A DNA stretch of 64,000 nucleotides from Pseudomonas fulva (GCF_015680705.1 NZ_JADNYP010000010.1:1-64000); one strand, 5' to 3'. Positions 19,438 through 28,913 are shown, numbered from the stretch's first letter. Translations and numbers: made by a program. The notes: generated from the sequence alone by a model not told the origin.

Positions 19438-20265
19438 TCAGCCAGGCTGCTGCGTGCGCAGTTTCTCGCTGCGCCCGCGCAGCCACTCCAGGGTCAGCAG
19501 CAGCACTACCGAGAACGCGATCAACAAGGTCGCCGCCGCGGCGATGGTCGGGCTGAGGTTCTCGCGAATTCCGCTGAACATCTGCCGTGGCAAGGTAGCC
19601 TGCTCGGGGCCGGCGAGGAACAGCGTCACCACCACTTCGTCGAAGGACGTGGCGAAGGCGAACAGCGCCCCGGAGATCACCCCAGGCGCGATCAGTGGCA
19701 AGGTCACCCGGCGAAACGCCAGCAACGGCGAAGCACCGAGGCTGGCCGCCGCGCGCACCAGGTTGTAGTTGAAGCCCTGCAAGGTGGCCGACACGGTGAT
19801 GATGACGAATGGCACGCCGAGCACGGCATGCACCAGGATCAGCGAAGCGAAGCTGTTGCCCAGCCCCAGCGGCGCGAAGAACAGGTAGCTGGCCACCCCG
19901 ATGATCACCACCGGGACCACCATCGGCGAGATGACCAGCGCCATCACCAACGACTTGCCGGGGAACTCGCCGCGGGTCAGGCCGATGGCGGCCAGGGTGC
20001 CGAACACCATGGCCAGCACGGTGGCCGCCGGGGCGACGATGATGCTGTTCTTCAATGCCCGCATCCATTCCGCGGAGCCGAAGAAGTCCTGGTACCACTG
20101 CAGCGAGAAGCCTTGCAGTGGATAGACCAGGAAGCTGCCGCTGTTGAACGACAGCGGCACGATCACCAGCACCGGCAGTACCAGGAACAGCAGTACCAGG
20201 CCGCAGAGGATGCGCAGGCCGTAGAACCAGGCCCGCTCGATGGGCGACATGTATGGACTGGACAT
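19438..20265 (-). CDS. ABC transporter permease, PotC type
   Basis: Inner-membrane permease of a polyamine-type ABC importer, 275 residues with about six membrane segments. The N-terminal helix is [24 protein letters not shown]. The cytoplasmic EAA-like loop ([24 protein letters not shown]) contacts the ATPase. It pairs with the larger permease 12 bp upstream. The substrate is inferred from family only (spermidine/putrescine class); amino-acid-derived amines are equally possible. Confidence 0.92.
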   Translation of the reverse strand: MSSPYMSPIERAWFYGLRILCGLVLLFLVLPVLVIVPLSFNSGSFLVYPLQGFSLQWYQDFFGSAEWMRALKNSIIVAPAATVLAMVFGTLAAIGLTRGEFPGKSLVMALVISPMVVPVVIIGVASYLFFAPLGLGNSFASLILVHAVLGVPFVIITVSATLQGFNYNLVRAAASLGASPLLAFRRVTLPLIAPGVISGALFAFATSFDEVVVTLFLAGPEQATLPRQMFSGIRENLSPTIAAAATLLIAFSVVLLLTLEWLRGRSEKLRTQQPG

Positions 20266-20277
20266 GGCGACGGCTCC

Positions 20278-21525
20278 TCAGCTCAGGCGCAGGCGGCTGG
20301 CACCGACCAGCCAGCTATAGATCAGGTAAAGCAGCACGGTCGCCAGCAGCAGCAGCCCACCCAAGGCAGTGGCCATGCCCCAGTTGATGCTGGTGTTGGT
20401 GTAGAAGGCGACGAAGTAGCTGACCATCTGGTCGTTCGGGCTGCCGAGCAGCGCCGGGGTGATGTAGTAGCCGATGGCCAAGATGAACACCAGCAGGCAA
20501 CCGGCGCCGATGCCGGCGTAGGTCTGCGGGAAGTAGACCCGCCAGAAGCTGGCGAACGGGTGGCAGCCCAGCGAGATGGCCGCGCGCATGTAGCTTGGCG
20601 AGATGCCCTTCATGACGCTGTACAGCGGCAGGATCATGAACGGCAGAAGGATATGCACCATCGAGATATAGACACCGGTACGGTTGAACACCAGCTCCAG
20701 CGGCTGGTCGATGATGCCCAGGGCCAGCAGGGCGCTGTTGATCAGGCCGCCCGACTGCAGCAACACGATCCAGGCTGCCACCCGTACCAGGATCGAAGTC
20801 CAGAACGGTAGCAATACCAGGATCATCAGCAGGTTGCCCTGGCGGGTCGGCAGGTTGGCCAGCAGGTACGCCAGCGGGTAGGCCAGCAGCAGGCAGATTC
20901 CGGTGATCACCGCGCCCATCCACAGGGTGCGGGTGAAGATGTCCAGGTAGATGGCCTGGTCGGGCGTGGCCCTGGCCAGCTCGCCCAGGTCATCGATGCG
21001 ATGGTCGAGCGACGCCAGCAGGTAGAACGGGGTGACGCTGCTGGTATTGCGGCGGATGGCCTGCCAGTAGGCAGGATCGCCCCAGCGCTCGTCCAGCGTC
21101 TGCAGGGCTTCCTTGTAGGCGCTCGGCTCGCTCTTGAACGGCAGTGCCCGCGCGGTCTTGGCCAGCAGGCTGCGATAGCCGGCCAGCTCCATGTTCAGGC
21201 GCTTGGAAAGATCGCCCAGGGTCTGGTTGCGGCGAGCCTCGGCCAGGTCCTGGCCGAGGGCCCGGTAGGCCTGCTCGTCGGGCAGGCCCTTGCCATCCCA
21301 CTGCGCCACGATTTCGACCGTGCGTGGCAGGCCGGCGACCACTTCCGGGTTGCCGACGCTCTTGTACAACAGCGCGGCGATCGGCACCAGGAACACCAGC
21401 AACAGGAACAGCGCCAGGGGCGCGATAAGGGCCTGGGCCTTCCAGCGGTTGACCCGCTCGGCGCGCTTGAGCCGCTGCTTGAGGTTGGGACCTGCGCCTT
21501 CGTTGAGGGGCACTGCGATGGCCAT
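20278..21525 (-). CDS. ABC transporter permease, PotB type with large periplasmic insert
   Basis: Permease of 415 residues, about 130 longer than E. coli PotB. After the first membrane helix (residues about 33-55), a charged, helix-rich segment of roughly 140 residues (about 57-195, including [18 protein letters not shown]) precedes the remaining helices. Topology puts it in the periplasm. The EAA-type loop ([24 protein letters not shown]) is present. The insert could contact the binding protein or sense substrate; this is inference. Confidence 0.9.
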   Translation of the reverse strand: MAIAVPLNEGAGPNLKQRLKRAERVNRWKAQALIAPLALFLLLVFLVPIAALLYKSVGNPEVVAGLPRTVEIVAQWDGKGLPDEQAYRALGQDLAEARRNQTLGDLSKRLNMELAGYRSLLAKTARALPFKSEPSAYKEALQTLDERWGDPAYWQAIRRNTSSVTPFYLLASLDHRIDDLGELARATPDQAIYLDIFTRTLWMGAVITGICLLLAYPLAYLLANLPTRQGNLLMILVLLPFWTSILVRVAAWIVLLQSGGLINSALLALGIIDQPLELVFNRTGVYISMVHILLPFMILPLYSVMKGISPSYMRAAISLGCHPFASFWRVYFPQTYAGIGAGCLLVFILAIGYYITPALLGSPNDQMVSYFVAFYTNTSINWGMATALGGLLLLATVLLYLIYSWLVGASRLRLS

Positions 21526-21559
21526 GGCGAACTCCGAATACTGAAGAACAGAAGACCCC

Positions 21560-21582
21560 GGCCCGGTCGCCTGACACGGGCC
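21560..21582 (-). promoter_or_regulatory. Stem-loop between binding-protein and permease genes
   Basis: GGCCCG / CGGGCC stem with an 11-nt loop in the 76-bp gap following the substrate-binding gene. Such hairpins often protect the 5' message so that binding protein is made in excess over permeases. Function inferred from position. Confidence 0.45.
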
Positions 21583-21601
21583 GAGGCTCCCTCGGGACGG
21601 C

Positions 21602-22636
21602 TTACTTGCGCGCGGCCCAGGCGTTGAAGCGTTGTTCCAGCTGCTCGCTGTTGTCAGCCCAGAACGTCACGTCGATCTGTACCTGGTTGGCGATGTTCTG
21701 CGGCGTGGTCGGCATGTCCTGCTTGACCTGGTCGGACAACAGCGCCACCGCCTTGGTGTTGGCCGGCCCATAGGCGATGTTCTCGGAGTAGACCTTCTGC
21801 TGCTGCGGCTCGACCGTGTAGGCGATGAACTTGCGCGCCTGCTCGGCCTGCTTGGCGCCCTTGGGAATGGCCCAGGCGTCGAAGTCATAGATGCCGCCGT
21901 TCCACACCACCTTGAGATTGCTCTCCTTCTGCACGGCAGCGATGCGGCCGTTGTACGCCGAGCTCATGACCACATCCCCCGAGGCCAGGTATTGCGGCGG
22001 CTGGGCACCGGCCTCCCACCACTGGATGTTCGGCTTGAGCTCGTCGAGTTTCTTGAAGGCGCGATCCTGCCCCTCCTTGGTCGCTAGCACCTTGTAGACT
22101 TCCTTCGGGGCCACGCCATCGGCCATCAGGGCGAACTCCAGGGTGTATTTGGCGCCCTTGCGCAGGCCACGCTTGCCAGGGAATTTCTGCGTATCCCAGA
22201 AATCCGCCCAGCTGGTGGGCGCGCTCTTGAGCTTGTCGGCGTTGTAGGCCAGCACCGTCGACCAGACGAAGAAGCCGACCCCGCAAGGCTGGATGGCACC
22301 AGGCACATAGTCGGCTTCATCGCCGAAGAGGGCTGGATCGAGCTCTTCGAACAAGCCCTCGTCACATCCCCGCGCCAGCTCCGGCGATTCGACTTCCACC
22401 AGGTTCCAGGACACGCTGTTGGTGTCGACCATGGCCTTGATCCTGGCCATTTCGCCGTTGTATTCGCCGGCGACGATCTTGCCATTACCGGCCTTTTCCC
22501 AAGGTTCGTAGAAGGCCTTGACCTGGGCTGCCTTGTTCGCCCCACCGAACGACACCACGGTGAGGTCCGCCGCCACGGCTTGGCCGGCGGCGAGCAGGCC
22601 GAGGGCCAGGGCGGTCATTTTCAGCTGCTTGTGCAT
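21602..22636 (-). CDS. Periplasmic substrate-binding protein, polyamine type
   Basis: Extracytoplasmic binding protein of the PotD/PotF-like cluster, 344 residues. The signal peptide MHKQLKMTALALGLLAAGQAVAA is cleaved before DLTVVSFGG. The mature part begins with the typical strand and aromatic-rich lobes (KAFYEPWEKAGNGKIVAGEYNGEMARIKAMVDT). MHKQLK was chosen as start because it opens the signal peptide; four further upstream codons are open. It sits between the ATPase gene and the two permeases. Ligand not determinable by eye. Confidence 0.92.
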   Translation of the reverse strand: MHKQLKMTALALGLLAAGQAVAADLTVVSFGGANKAAQVKAFYEPWEKAGNGKIVAGEYNGEMARIKAMVDTNSVSWNLVEVESPELARGCDEGLFEELDPALFGDEADYVPGAIQPCGVGFFVWSTVLAYNADKLKSAPTSWADFWDTQKFPGKRGLRKGAKYTLEFALMADGVAPKEVYKVLATKEGQDRAFKKLDELKPNIQWWEAGAQPPQYLASGDVVMSSAYNGRIAAVQKESNLKVVWNGGIYDFDAWAIPKGAKQAEQARKFIAYTVEPQQQKVYSENIAYGPANTKAVALLSDQVKQDMPTTPQNIANQVQIDVTFWADNSEQLEQRFNAWAARK

Positions 22637-22677
22637 TATTGTTTTCTCCACGCTACAGGGGTTGGTGAAGCAGGCCT

Positions 22678-23802
22678 TCAGTGGGCCTCGGCGATCGGAT
22701 CGAGCGCGCGGGCATGCTCCACCTCCCAGCCAAGCGGTACCACGTCGCCCACGGCCAATGCCGGGTCCAGCTCGGCGATCGGCTGCTTCACGAAGAAGTC
22801 GGCCTTGCCACAGACTTCCAGGCGCACACGTACGTGGTCGCCCAGATAGATGAATTCGGCTACCCGTCCCGAGAAACGGTTGGCGCAGTGCTCGCCGTGA
22901 CCGTTGAGGCGTACCCGTTCGGGCCTGATCGAAACCGTCACCGGGTCACCGGCCTCGCCGACGTTGATGGCCAGGGCCTCGACCCGCTCGCCACGGGCCA
23001 GCTGCACCTGACAGCGGTCGCCGGCCTGGGCCAGCAAGGTGCCGTTGAGGCGGTTGTTCTCGCCGATGAAGTTGGCGACGAAGGTGTTGCCCGGCTCTTC
23101 ATACAAGGTGCGGGGGTCGGCGATCTGCTGTATCTCGCCCTGGTGGAATACCGCGACCCGGTCGGACATGGTCAGCGCCTCGCCCTGGTCATGGGTCACG
23201 TAGACCACCGTCACGCCCAGTCGCTGATGGATATGCTTGATCTCCATCTGCATGTGCTCGCGCAGCTGCTTGTCGAGCGCACCCAGTGGCTCGTCCATCA
23301 GTACCAGCTGCGGTTCGAAGACCAGCGCCCGGGCCAGGGCGACGCGCTGCTGCTGGCCACCGGACAGCTGCCCGGGATAGCGCCTGGCGAAGGCGTCGAG
23401 CTGGACCATGCCCAGCACCCGCTTGACCCGCTCGTCGATATCGGCCTTGCCCAAGCCACGGACGGTCAGGGGAAACGCCAGGTTTTCCGCGACCGTCATG
23501 TGCGGAAACAAGGCATAGTTCTGGAACACCATGCCAATGTCGCGCTTGTGCGGCGGCACGTTGTTGATCGAGCGGCCGGCCAACTGGATCTCGCCGGCGG
23601 TCGGCGTCTCGAAGCCGGCCAGCATCATCAGGCTGGTGGTCTTGCCGGACCCCGAAGGTCCGAGCAAGGTCAGGAACTCACCCTTGCGGATGTCCAGGTT
23701 GAGGTCCTTGACGATCAGCGATTCGCCATCATAGCTCTTCTGCACACCACGAAAGCTGACCAGCGTCTCGCCGCCCGCGGCCTTGGAAATCGCCTCGCTC
23801 AT
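22678..23802 (-). CDS. ABC transporter ATP-binding protein, PotA type
   Basis: Cytosolic ATPase of the importer, 374 residues. It shows Walker A GPSGSGKTT (residues about 47-55), the signature LSGGQQQRVALARAL, Walker B LVLMDEP and the switch histidine in YVTHDQGEA. A C-terminal TOBE-like regulatory region follows residue about 290. MSEAISK was chosen as start. It is the first gene of the four-gene importer operon; a palindrome about 110 bp upstream probably controls it. Confidence 0.94.
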   Translation of the reverse strand: MSEAISKAAGGETLVSFRGVQKSYDGESLIVKDLNLDIRKGEFLTLLGPSGSGKTTSLMMLAGFETPTAGEIQLAGRSINNVPPHKRDIGMVFQNYALFPHMTVAENLAFPLTVRGLGKADIDERVKRVLGMVQLDAFARRYPGQLSGGQQQRVALARALVFEPQLVLMDEPLGALDKQLREHMQMEIKHIHQRLGVTVVYVTHDQGEALTMSDRVAVFHQGEIQQIADPRTLYEEPGNTFVANFIGENNRLNGTLLAQAGDRCQVQLARGERVEALAINVGEAGDPVTVSIRPERVRLNGHGEHCANRFSGRVAEFIYLGDHVRVRLEVCGKADFFVKQPIAELDPALAVGDVVPLGWEVEHARALDPIAEAH

Positions 23803-23910
23803 ACCTGTACCTTCTTGTTGGGTGACTGCGGTAGGCAAAGACTAGAGAAGCTGCTGGGAAGGGAAAATCGGTGCGCCTGAGAGAATACCCTCATCCCGCT
23901 GGAAGATTTT

Positions 23911-23930
23911 CTGTAGGAATCGCCCTACAG
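23911..23930. promoter_or_regulatory. Palindromic operator candidate upstream of the ABC operon
   Basis: CTGTAGGAATCGCCCTACAG, with 7-bp inverted arms. Centred about 45 bp upstream of a start predicted from the minus-strand -10 TATTCT (23887-23882), the spacing of a class I/II activator. The core 16-mer matches 13 of 16 positions of a palindrome upstream of pqqA (62100-62115). The neighbouring NarL-family regulator is the obvious candidate binder. Confidence 0.5.
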
Positions 23931-23993
23931 CCATGTCGCTTTCAGGCAAGCGCGGCAGGCCGCAAGCAAGATCGTGCAAAGCGACACAGTCCC

Positions 23994-24016
23994 GCTTGCA
24001 GCTTGCAGCTTGCAGC
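23994..24016. repeat. Tandem GCTTGCA heptamers
   Basis: Three exact head-to-tail copies of GCTTGCA directly abutting the stop codon of the response regulator gene (24017-24019), followed by GC. Member of the same family as the repeats near 4.5 and 40.7 kb. Confidence 0.75.
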
Positions 24017-24646
24017 TCAGACCAGCCTGTTCTCCATGGCATACTTGACCAGTTCCGCCAGCGAGTTGACCTTCAGCTTCTGCATCAGCCGCGCCTTGTG
24101 GGTGCTGATGGTCTTGCTGCTCAGCGCCAGTTGCTGGGCGATGTCGTTGACGTTGGCGCCCTGGGCAAGACGCTCGAAGACCGAGAATTCGCGCTCCGAA
24201 AGCAACGTGTGCAAAGGCCGGGTCTCGGTCAGCCCGACTTCGAAGACCATGCGGTCCGCCAGGGCCGGATCGATGTAGCGCCCGCCGCCGGCCACGCGGC
24301 GGATCGCCGTGAGCAGCAGCGCCGGGTCGCTGTCTTTCGTCGCATAACCTGCCGCTCCGGCCTTGAGCGCCCGCGCCGCCATCTGCGCCTCGTCGTGCAT
24401 GGACAGCATCAAGATCGCTGGCGGATGGTTCAGCGCGCGGATGCGCGGGATTGCTTCCAGGCCGCTCACACCGGGCATGGAGATGTCCAGCAGCACCACT
24501 TCGCAGGCTGTATGGCGCAAGGCTTCGAGCACCTGCTCGCCATTGCCCGCCTCACCCACCACCTGCATGTCCTTCGCCAGGCCGATCAATTGCTTGATGC
24601 CTTCGCGAACGATCGTATGGTCTTCGGCCACCAGCACTCGAATCAA
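24017..24646 (-). CDS. NarL/LuxR-family response regulator
   Basis: Two-component transcription regulator of 209 residues. The receiver domain has acidic residues E8/D9, the phospho-acceptor D54 (VVLLDISMPG) and K about 104. The C-terminal LuxR-type helix-turn-helix is LSEREFSVFERLAQGANVNDIAQQLALSSKTISTHKARLMQKL. The start overlaps the stop of the upstream kinase gene by 4 bp, so the two form a cognate pair. Transcription then runs on towards the importer genes after a gap of about 215 bp, suggesting that the importer is the regulated target. Confidence 0.93.
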   Translation of the reverse strand: MIRVLVAEDHTIVREGIKQLIGLAKDMQVVGEAGNGEQVLEALRHTACEVVLLDISMPGVSGLEAIPRIRALNHPPAILMLSMHDEAQMAARALKAGAAGYATKDSDPALLLTAIRRVAGGGRYIDPALADRMVFEVGLTETRPLHTLLSEREFSVFERLAQGANVNDIAQQLALSSKTISTHKARLMQKLKVNSLAELVKYAMENRLV

Positions 24647-27045
24647 GATCCTTTCTCCTGTTCCAGGGGTATCGCCACGCTCAGGCTGGTGCCCTCGCCC
24701 GGCTCGCTTTCCAGCAGCATGCTGCCACCGAGCATCAGCACCCGCTCACGCACGCCAACCAGGCCGAAGGAGGTCGGTCGCGCCTGGGTGGCGCTGAAGC
24801 CCACGCCATCGTCGATCACCGTCATCCGCAGAAGACCGTCCCGGCGTGCCAGTTCGATCTGCACCGTATGCGCCCGAGCATGGCGCATGACATTGGTCAG
24901 CGCCTCCTGCAGGATCCGGAACAGCCCGGTGGCCTTGGCATCGCTCAATGCTGGCAGATTGTCAGGTACTTGCACCAGACAAGGGATCTGCGTGCGCGCC
25001 TCGAATTGCCGCGCCTGCCATTCGATGGCCGAGGCGATGCCGGCATCCAGGATAGGTGGGCGCAAGGCCGTCGCCACATCGCGCACCAGCTGGAACAGCT
25101 GGGCGATCAGCCGCTTCATGCTGCCCAGCCGCTCGTGCAGCCCCGGATCGAGCCCGGCATAGGCCAGCTCGCACATCGAGACTTCGAGCTTGAGCACGGT
25201 CAGCATCTGCCCCAGCTCGTCATGCACTTCCCGGGCGATCCGCGCCTTTTCTTCCTCGCGCACGCTCTCCAGGTGCGCCGACAGCTCGCGCAGCTGTTCC
25301 TGGGAACGCGCCAACGCCAACTCCGCGCGCTTGCCTTGGGTGATGTCCCAGACGATCCCGTCCCAGACCACCCGGCCGTCGGCCAGTCGGCGGCTGCTGG
25401 CCTTGATGTCGGCCCAGCGCTGTTCGCCCTGGCGGGTCAGGATGCGCCCCTGCCAGGCCCAGTCCTGGCCAGTGGCCAAGGCAAGATCCTGGACCTTGTG
25501 GTAGTCCGCCCGGTCCTGGGGGTGGACCAGGTTGCGCAGGCCCATGTCCGGATGCTGGATGGCTGCTGGCGCATAGCCGACCAGCGCTTCGCTGCCGGCA
25601 CTGACGTAGGAGAACTCCAGGTCGCCTTCGACCGGGGACGGCTCCAGCCGGAACACCAGCCCCGGCACGTTGCCAGCGATGCCCTTGAGCCTTGCCTCGC
25701 TTTCCCGCACGGCTTCCATCGCCTGGCGCCGTTCGCTGACATCGGTCATGAACACCACCAGGTATTCGGCGTCGCGAAAGCGCAGGAAACTCAACGACAG
25801 GTCGACTGGCAGGCGCTGGCCGTCGATCCGGCGACACTGACTTTCGAAATGTTCGGCGCGCCCACTCTCGCTGCGCGCCCGATTCCACAATTCGACCCAG
25901 CGGTCCATGTCCAGGCCGGCATCGAAGTCCCTGAACGGCCGGTCCAGCAGCTCTCCTTCGGCATAGCCGAGCATGTGTTCGGCCGCCCGGTTGGCATAGC
26001 GCACATGGCTGTCCCAGTTGACCCAGAAGATACCGACCGTGTTCTGGTCGATGGAAAACTGGCTCAGGCGCAGCGCTTGCTCGCGTGCTTGCCGCTCGAC
26101 CAGCTGCTCGCGCGTGGCCAGCAGATGCCGCTCGACCTGGCGAAGCTGCCGGCGTTGCCAGGACAGCGTGACCAACGCGCCTAGCAGCAGCATGCCCAGC
26201 AGCAACGCCAGGTTCCGCCACAGGCCGCTCGATTCTCCTGGTCGCGGATGTTGCGGCCGCAGCCAGCGCTGGTGAATCTGCTCAAGCACTTTGCTGGGCA
26301 TGGCTTGCAAACCCCGCTCCAGAACCTCGGCCAGTACCGGCCAGTCGCGCCGTGAACCCAGGCGCAACAACCGGGGCAATCCCAGATCGCCGACCACTGC
26401 CAGGTCGGCGAAGTCGTTCTCGCGTGACAATCGACCCAGCTGGGCTTCGTCGAGCACGGCATAGCTCGCCTGCCCACTTGATACCGATTGCAGGGCTTGG
26501 CGCTCGTCGGCCACGCCGTGCAGGTGGAGGTTGGGGTAATTGCCATGGAGATGGTCGGCCAGCGTGCCGGGCGTGCGCACGGCCACGCGCTGATCGGCGC
26601 CGAGCCTTTCCAGATCCACCGTCAGCGTGCCGCTGCGCCGTGTGACCACCAATCGCGGCACGCGCATGTAAGGATCGCTGAACGACCAGAGCCGCAGGCT
26701 GGCCGGAGTCTGCGTCAAGCCAGGCGCGAAGTCGATCTCGCCCGCCTGCAAGGCGCGCTCCAGCGCCGCCTGGTCGGGGAAGTTGCGCCAGCTCAGGTCC
26801 AGCCGCAGCGCTTGCGCAAGCCAGCTGACCAGTTCCACGTTGGCGCCATACAACTGCTGCAGGCGACGGTCGAGCTGGGCATAGGGTGCTTGCAGCACCA
26901 ACCCGACGCGCAGGTGACGGTGCGCGTCGAGCCATCGCTGCTGCGCAGGTTCCAGCGCCACCGAAGGTGGCGCCTCGGTCTTGGCCAAGGCGGCCAGGGG
27001 CAGGCACAACCAGCCGATGAGCCACAGGCAACGCACTCGCTTCAT
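24643..27045 (-). CDS. Sensor histidine kinase with periplasmic binding-protein domain and two PAS domains
   Basis: Membrane sensor of 800 residues. It has a signal peptide (residues 1-21), a family-3 solute-binding (SBP_bac_3) domain (about 35-265), one transmembrane helix (about 276-296), two PAS regions (about 325-450 and 455-580), a HisKA_3 dimerisation box with H608 (REVHDELGQ), and a C-terminal ATPase domain with LQEALTNVMRHA and DDGVGFS. The architecture implies direct ligand binding in the periplasm, passed to the adjacent regulator. Close linkage to an amine importer suggests the ligand is its substrate or a related molecule. Confidence 0.92.
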   Translation of the reverse strand: MKRVRCLWLIGWLCLPLAALAKTEAPPSVALEPAQQRWLDAHRHLRVGLVLQAPYAQLDRRLQQLYGANVELVSWLAQALRLDLSWRNFPDQAALERALQAGEIDFAPGLTQTPASLRLWSFSDPYMRVPRLVVTRRSGTLTVDLERLGADQRVAVRTPGTLADHLHGNYPNLHLHGVADERQALQSVSSGQASYAVLDEAQLGRLSRENDFADLAVVGDLGLPRLLRLGSRRDWPVLAEVLERGLQAMPSKVLEQIHQRWLRPQHPRPGESSGLWRNLALLLGMLLLGALVTLSWQRRQLRQVERHLLATREQLVERQAREQALRLSQFSIDQNTVGIFWVNWDSHVRYANRAAEHMLGYAEGELLDRPFRDFDAGLDMDRWVELWNRARSESGRAEHFESQCRRIDGQRLPVDLSLSFLRFRDAEYLVVFMTDVSERRQAMEAVRESEARLKGIAGNVPGLVFRLEPSPVEGDLEFSYVSAGSEALVGYAPAAIQHPDMGLRNLVHPQDRADYHKVQDLALATGQDWAWQGRILTRQGEQRWADIKASSRRLADGRVVWDGIVWDITQGKRAELALARSQEQLRELSAHLESVREEEKARIAREVHDELGQMLTVLKLEVSMCELAYAGLDPGLHERLGSMKRLIAQLFQLVRDVATALRPPILDAGIASAIEWQARQFEARTQIPCLVQVPDNLPALSDAKATGLFRILQEALTNVMRHARAHTVQIELARRDGLLRMTVIDDGVGFSATQARPTSFGLVGVRERVLMLGGSMLLESEPGEGTSLSVAIPLEQEKGS

Positions 27046-27140
27046 CTATATGCTCATCCTGGCAAACGCGGCCATCCAGCGTGGCCGACGATGGGAAATA
27101 CGATTAGGCTACCGGTAACATTCCGGCTCTGGGGAGCTCC

Positions 27141-28136
27141 ATGTCCACACTCTATCGCACGGCGCAGGCTTTCTTCTGCGTCTGCGCAATGATTTCTCCG
27201 CCACTCCAGGCGGCCCAGGAGCAACCGCCAGCAGCCGAGGCGCCTCCTGCCCCGCAGGCGCTCCAGCCACCTCTGCCCGAGCGCAGCCAGACGCAGGCCC
27301 AGGCACTGGAGCGCCTGCTGCCCAAGGCCGAGCAGCAGATGCTCCAGGCGGGCGAGGAAAGCTTCCTTGCCCTGTGGAAACCTGCCAATACCAGCGAGCC
27401 ACAAGGGGTGCTGGTTATCGTGCCAGGTGCCGGGGAAACGGCCGACTGGCCAACCACCGTCGGTCCGTTGCGACGCAAGTTTCCCGATGTCGGCTGGCAT
27501 ACCTTGAGCCTGTCGCTGCCCGACCTGCTGGCTGACGCGCCCCAGGCACGCGCGCCGACGCCCACCACGTCGGCCGCCGCGCCCGGGGAAAGCGCTCCGG
27601 CCAAGGACACGCCCGCCGATGCCAATGCCAATGTCGCCCAGGCGACCGCCGCGCAGGCCGACGTCGCCGACAGCACCGATGCGGTGGACGCCAGCGATAG
27701 CAGTGACCAGGCCGATGCCGCGCGCATCTTCGCCCGTCTCGATGCGGCGCTGGCGTTCGCCGAGCAACAAGGCACACGCAGTATCGTGCTGCTGGGCCAT
27801 GGCAGCGGGGCATACTGGGCGGCCCGCTACCTGAGCGAACGACAGCCGGCGCAGGTGCGCAAGCTGGTGATGATCTCGGCCCAGACACCGGCCCGGGTCG
27901 AACATGACCTCGAAGCCCTGGCGCCGACGCTCAAGGTGCCGACCGCCGATATCTACTATGCCACCCGCGAGCAGGACCGCCGCGCCGCCCAGCAGCGCCT
28001 GCAGGCCAGCAAGCGGCAGAAGGACAGTCAGTATCGTCAACTGCTGCTGATCGCCATGCCAGGCAACACGGCAGCCGAGCAGGAACAGCTGCTGCGTCGC
28101 GTGCGCGGCTGGCTGAGCCCGCAGGGCAGCAACTGA
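27141..28136 (+). CDS. DUF3530-type alpha/beta-hydrolase-like protein
   Basis: 331-residue secreted protein of unknown function. The signal peptide (about 1-27, ending LQAA) is followed by a Pro/Ala/Gln-rich stretch. A hydrolase-like core resumes near VLVIVPGAGETADWPT, and a nucleophile-elbow-like GHGSG lies at about residue 220. A low-complexity Ala/Asp/Thr insertion of about 55 residues (130-185) interrupts the core. The fold resembles serine hydrolases, but no substrate can be named. It is divergent from the sensor kinase and convergent with djlA. Confidence 0.8.
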   Translation: MSTLYRTAQAFFCVCAMISPPLQAAQEQPPAAEAPPAPQALQPPLPERSQTQAQALERLLPKAEQQMLQAGEESFLALWKPANTSEPQGVLVIVPGAGETADWPTTVGPLRRKFPDVGWHTLSLSLPDLLADAPQARAPTPTTSAAAPGESAPAKDTPADANANVAQATAAQADVADSTDAVDASDSSDQADAARIFARLDAALAFAEQQGTRSIVLLGHGSGAYWAARYLSERQPAQVRKLVMISAQTPARVEHDLEALAPTLKVPTADIYYATREQDRRAAQQRLQASKRQKDSQYRQLLLIAMPGNTAAEQEQLLRRVRGWLSPQGSN

Positions 28137-28145
28137 AGGCAGCGC

Positions 28146-28913
28146 TCAGAAGCCGCGCCGCGTACGCACCAGCGCGTAGGCCTGGTGCAGGTCCCGCGTG
28201 CGCTCTGTCGCCTCGCGCACGCGGGCCTCGCTGGCACCGCTACCGACCAGTTTGTCCGGATGATGCTGGCTGAGCAGGCGTCGATAGGCTTGTTTGACCT
28301 GCAGGGCGCTGGACTCTTCCGATATGCCTAGCAGGCGCAGCGCTGTCACATAGGTCAGGCTGGTGCCCGGCTTCAGCTCGGGCCTGTGGGGCTCGTACTC
28401 GCGCGCCAGCCGCTGCACCTGGACCCGCTGCAGGCCCAGCTGCTGCCCCCAGTCGAGCAGCAGGTCGCGCTCGCGCTGGCCAGCCGAGCCATCAGCCCAG
28501 ATCATCCGCCAGCAGGCACGCACCGTGCCCTCGGCCGCATGCGGCTGCTGGCGCAGGTGGCGCAGGTGATGGGCTAGACGGTCCTTGCCCTGCTTGCCAC
28601 GGTTGAAGGCCGCGATCGCCTTGCGGCGGCCCGGCTCGTCCATGTCCAGCCGGGCCATCTCCTGGCGAGCCTGGCGGATGTGCGCTTCGCTGACCCGTCC
28701 GTCGCTCTTGGCGAGGCGTCCGAGCAGCACGAACAGCAGCTCATCGTCAGCCAGTGGGGCGCGCCCGGCCAGGCGCTCGCGCAGGTCGCTCCAACCCTGC
28801 ACGCGCAGACGCCGGTCCAGGGCCTGGCCAAGCAAGGCCCCGAGCAACGCGCCAGGGATGCTGGCGATGGCGAAGCCGGCCCCAGCGCCAAGCAGCGTGC
28901 CTGGCCACCACAT
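28146..28913 (-). CDS. djlA: DnaJ-like co-chaperone (DjlA type)
   Basis: Membrane-anchored J-domain protein of 255 residues. An N-terminal glycine/alanine-rich helix (GTLLGAGAGFAIASIPGALLGALLG, residues 5-29) is followed by a TerB/DjlA-like helical domain (about 55-170) and a C-terminal J domain with the HPD motif (SQHHPDKL, about residue 220). It should stimulate DnaK at the inner membrane. It is read directly after murU with a 1-bp gap. Confidence 0.9.
   Translation of the reverse strand: MWWPGTLLGAGAGFAIASIPGALLGALLGQALDRRLRVQGWSDLRERLAGRAPLADDELLFVLLGRLAKSDGRVSEAHIRQARQEMARLDMDEPGRRKAIAAFNRGKQGKDRLAHHLRHLRQQPHAAEGTVRACWRMIWADGSAGQRERDLLLDWGQQLGLQRVQVQRLAREYEPHRPELKPGTSLTYVTALRLLGISEESSALQVKQAYRRLLSQHHPDKLVGSGASEARVREATERTRDLHQAYALVRTRRGF

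Noticed and set aside
18632..20098. 488-codon frame apparently fusing an Arg/Gly-rich protein to Rpe
   Set aside because: The first half is an alternative frame of the permease gene. The real rpe start is at 19306, and a terminator-like hairpin separates the two.
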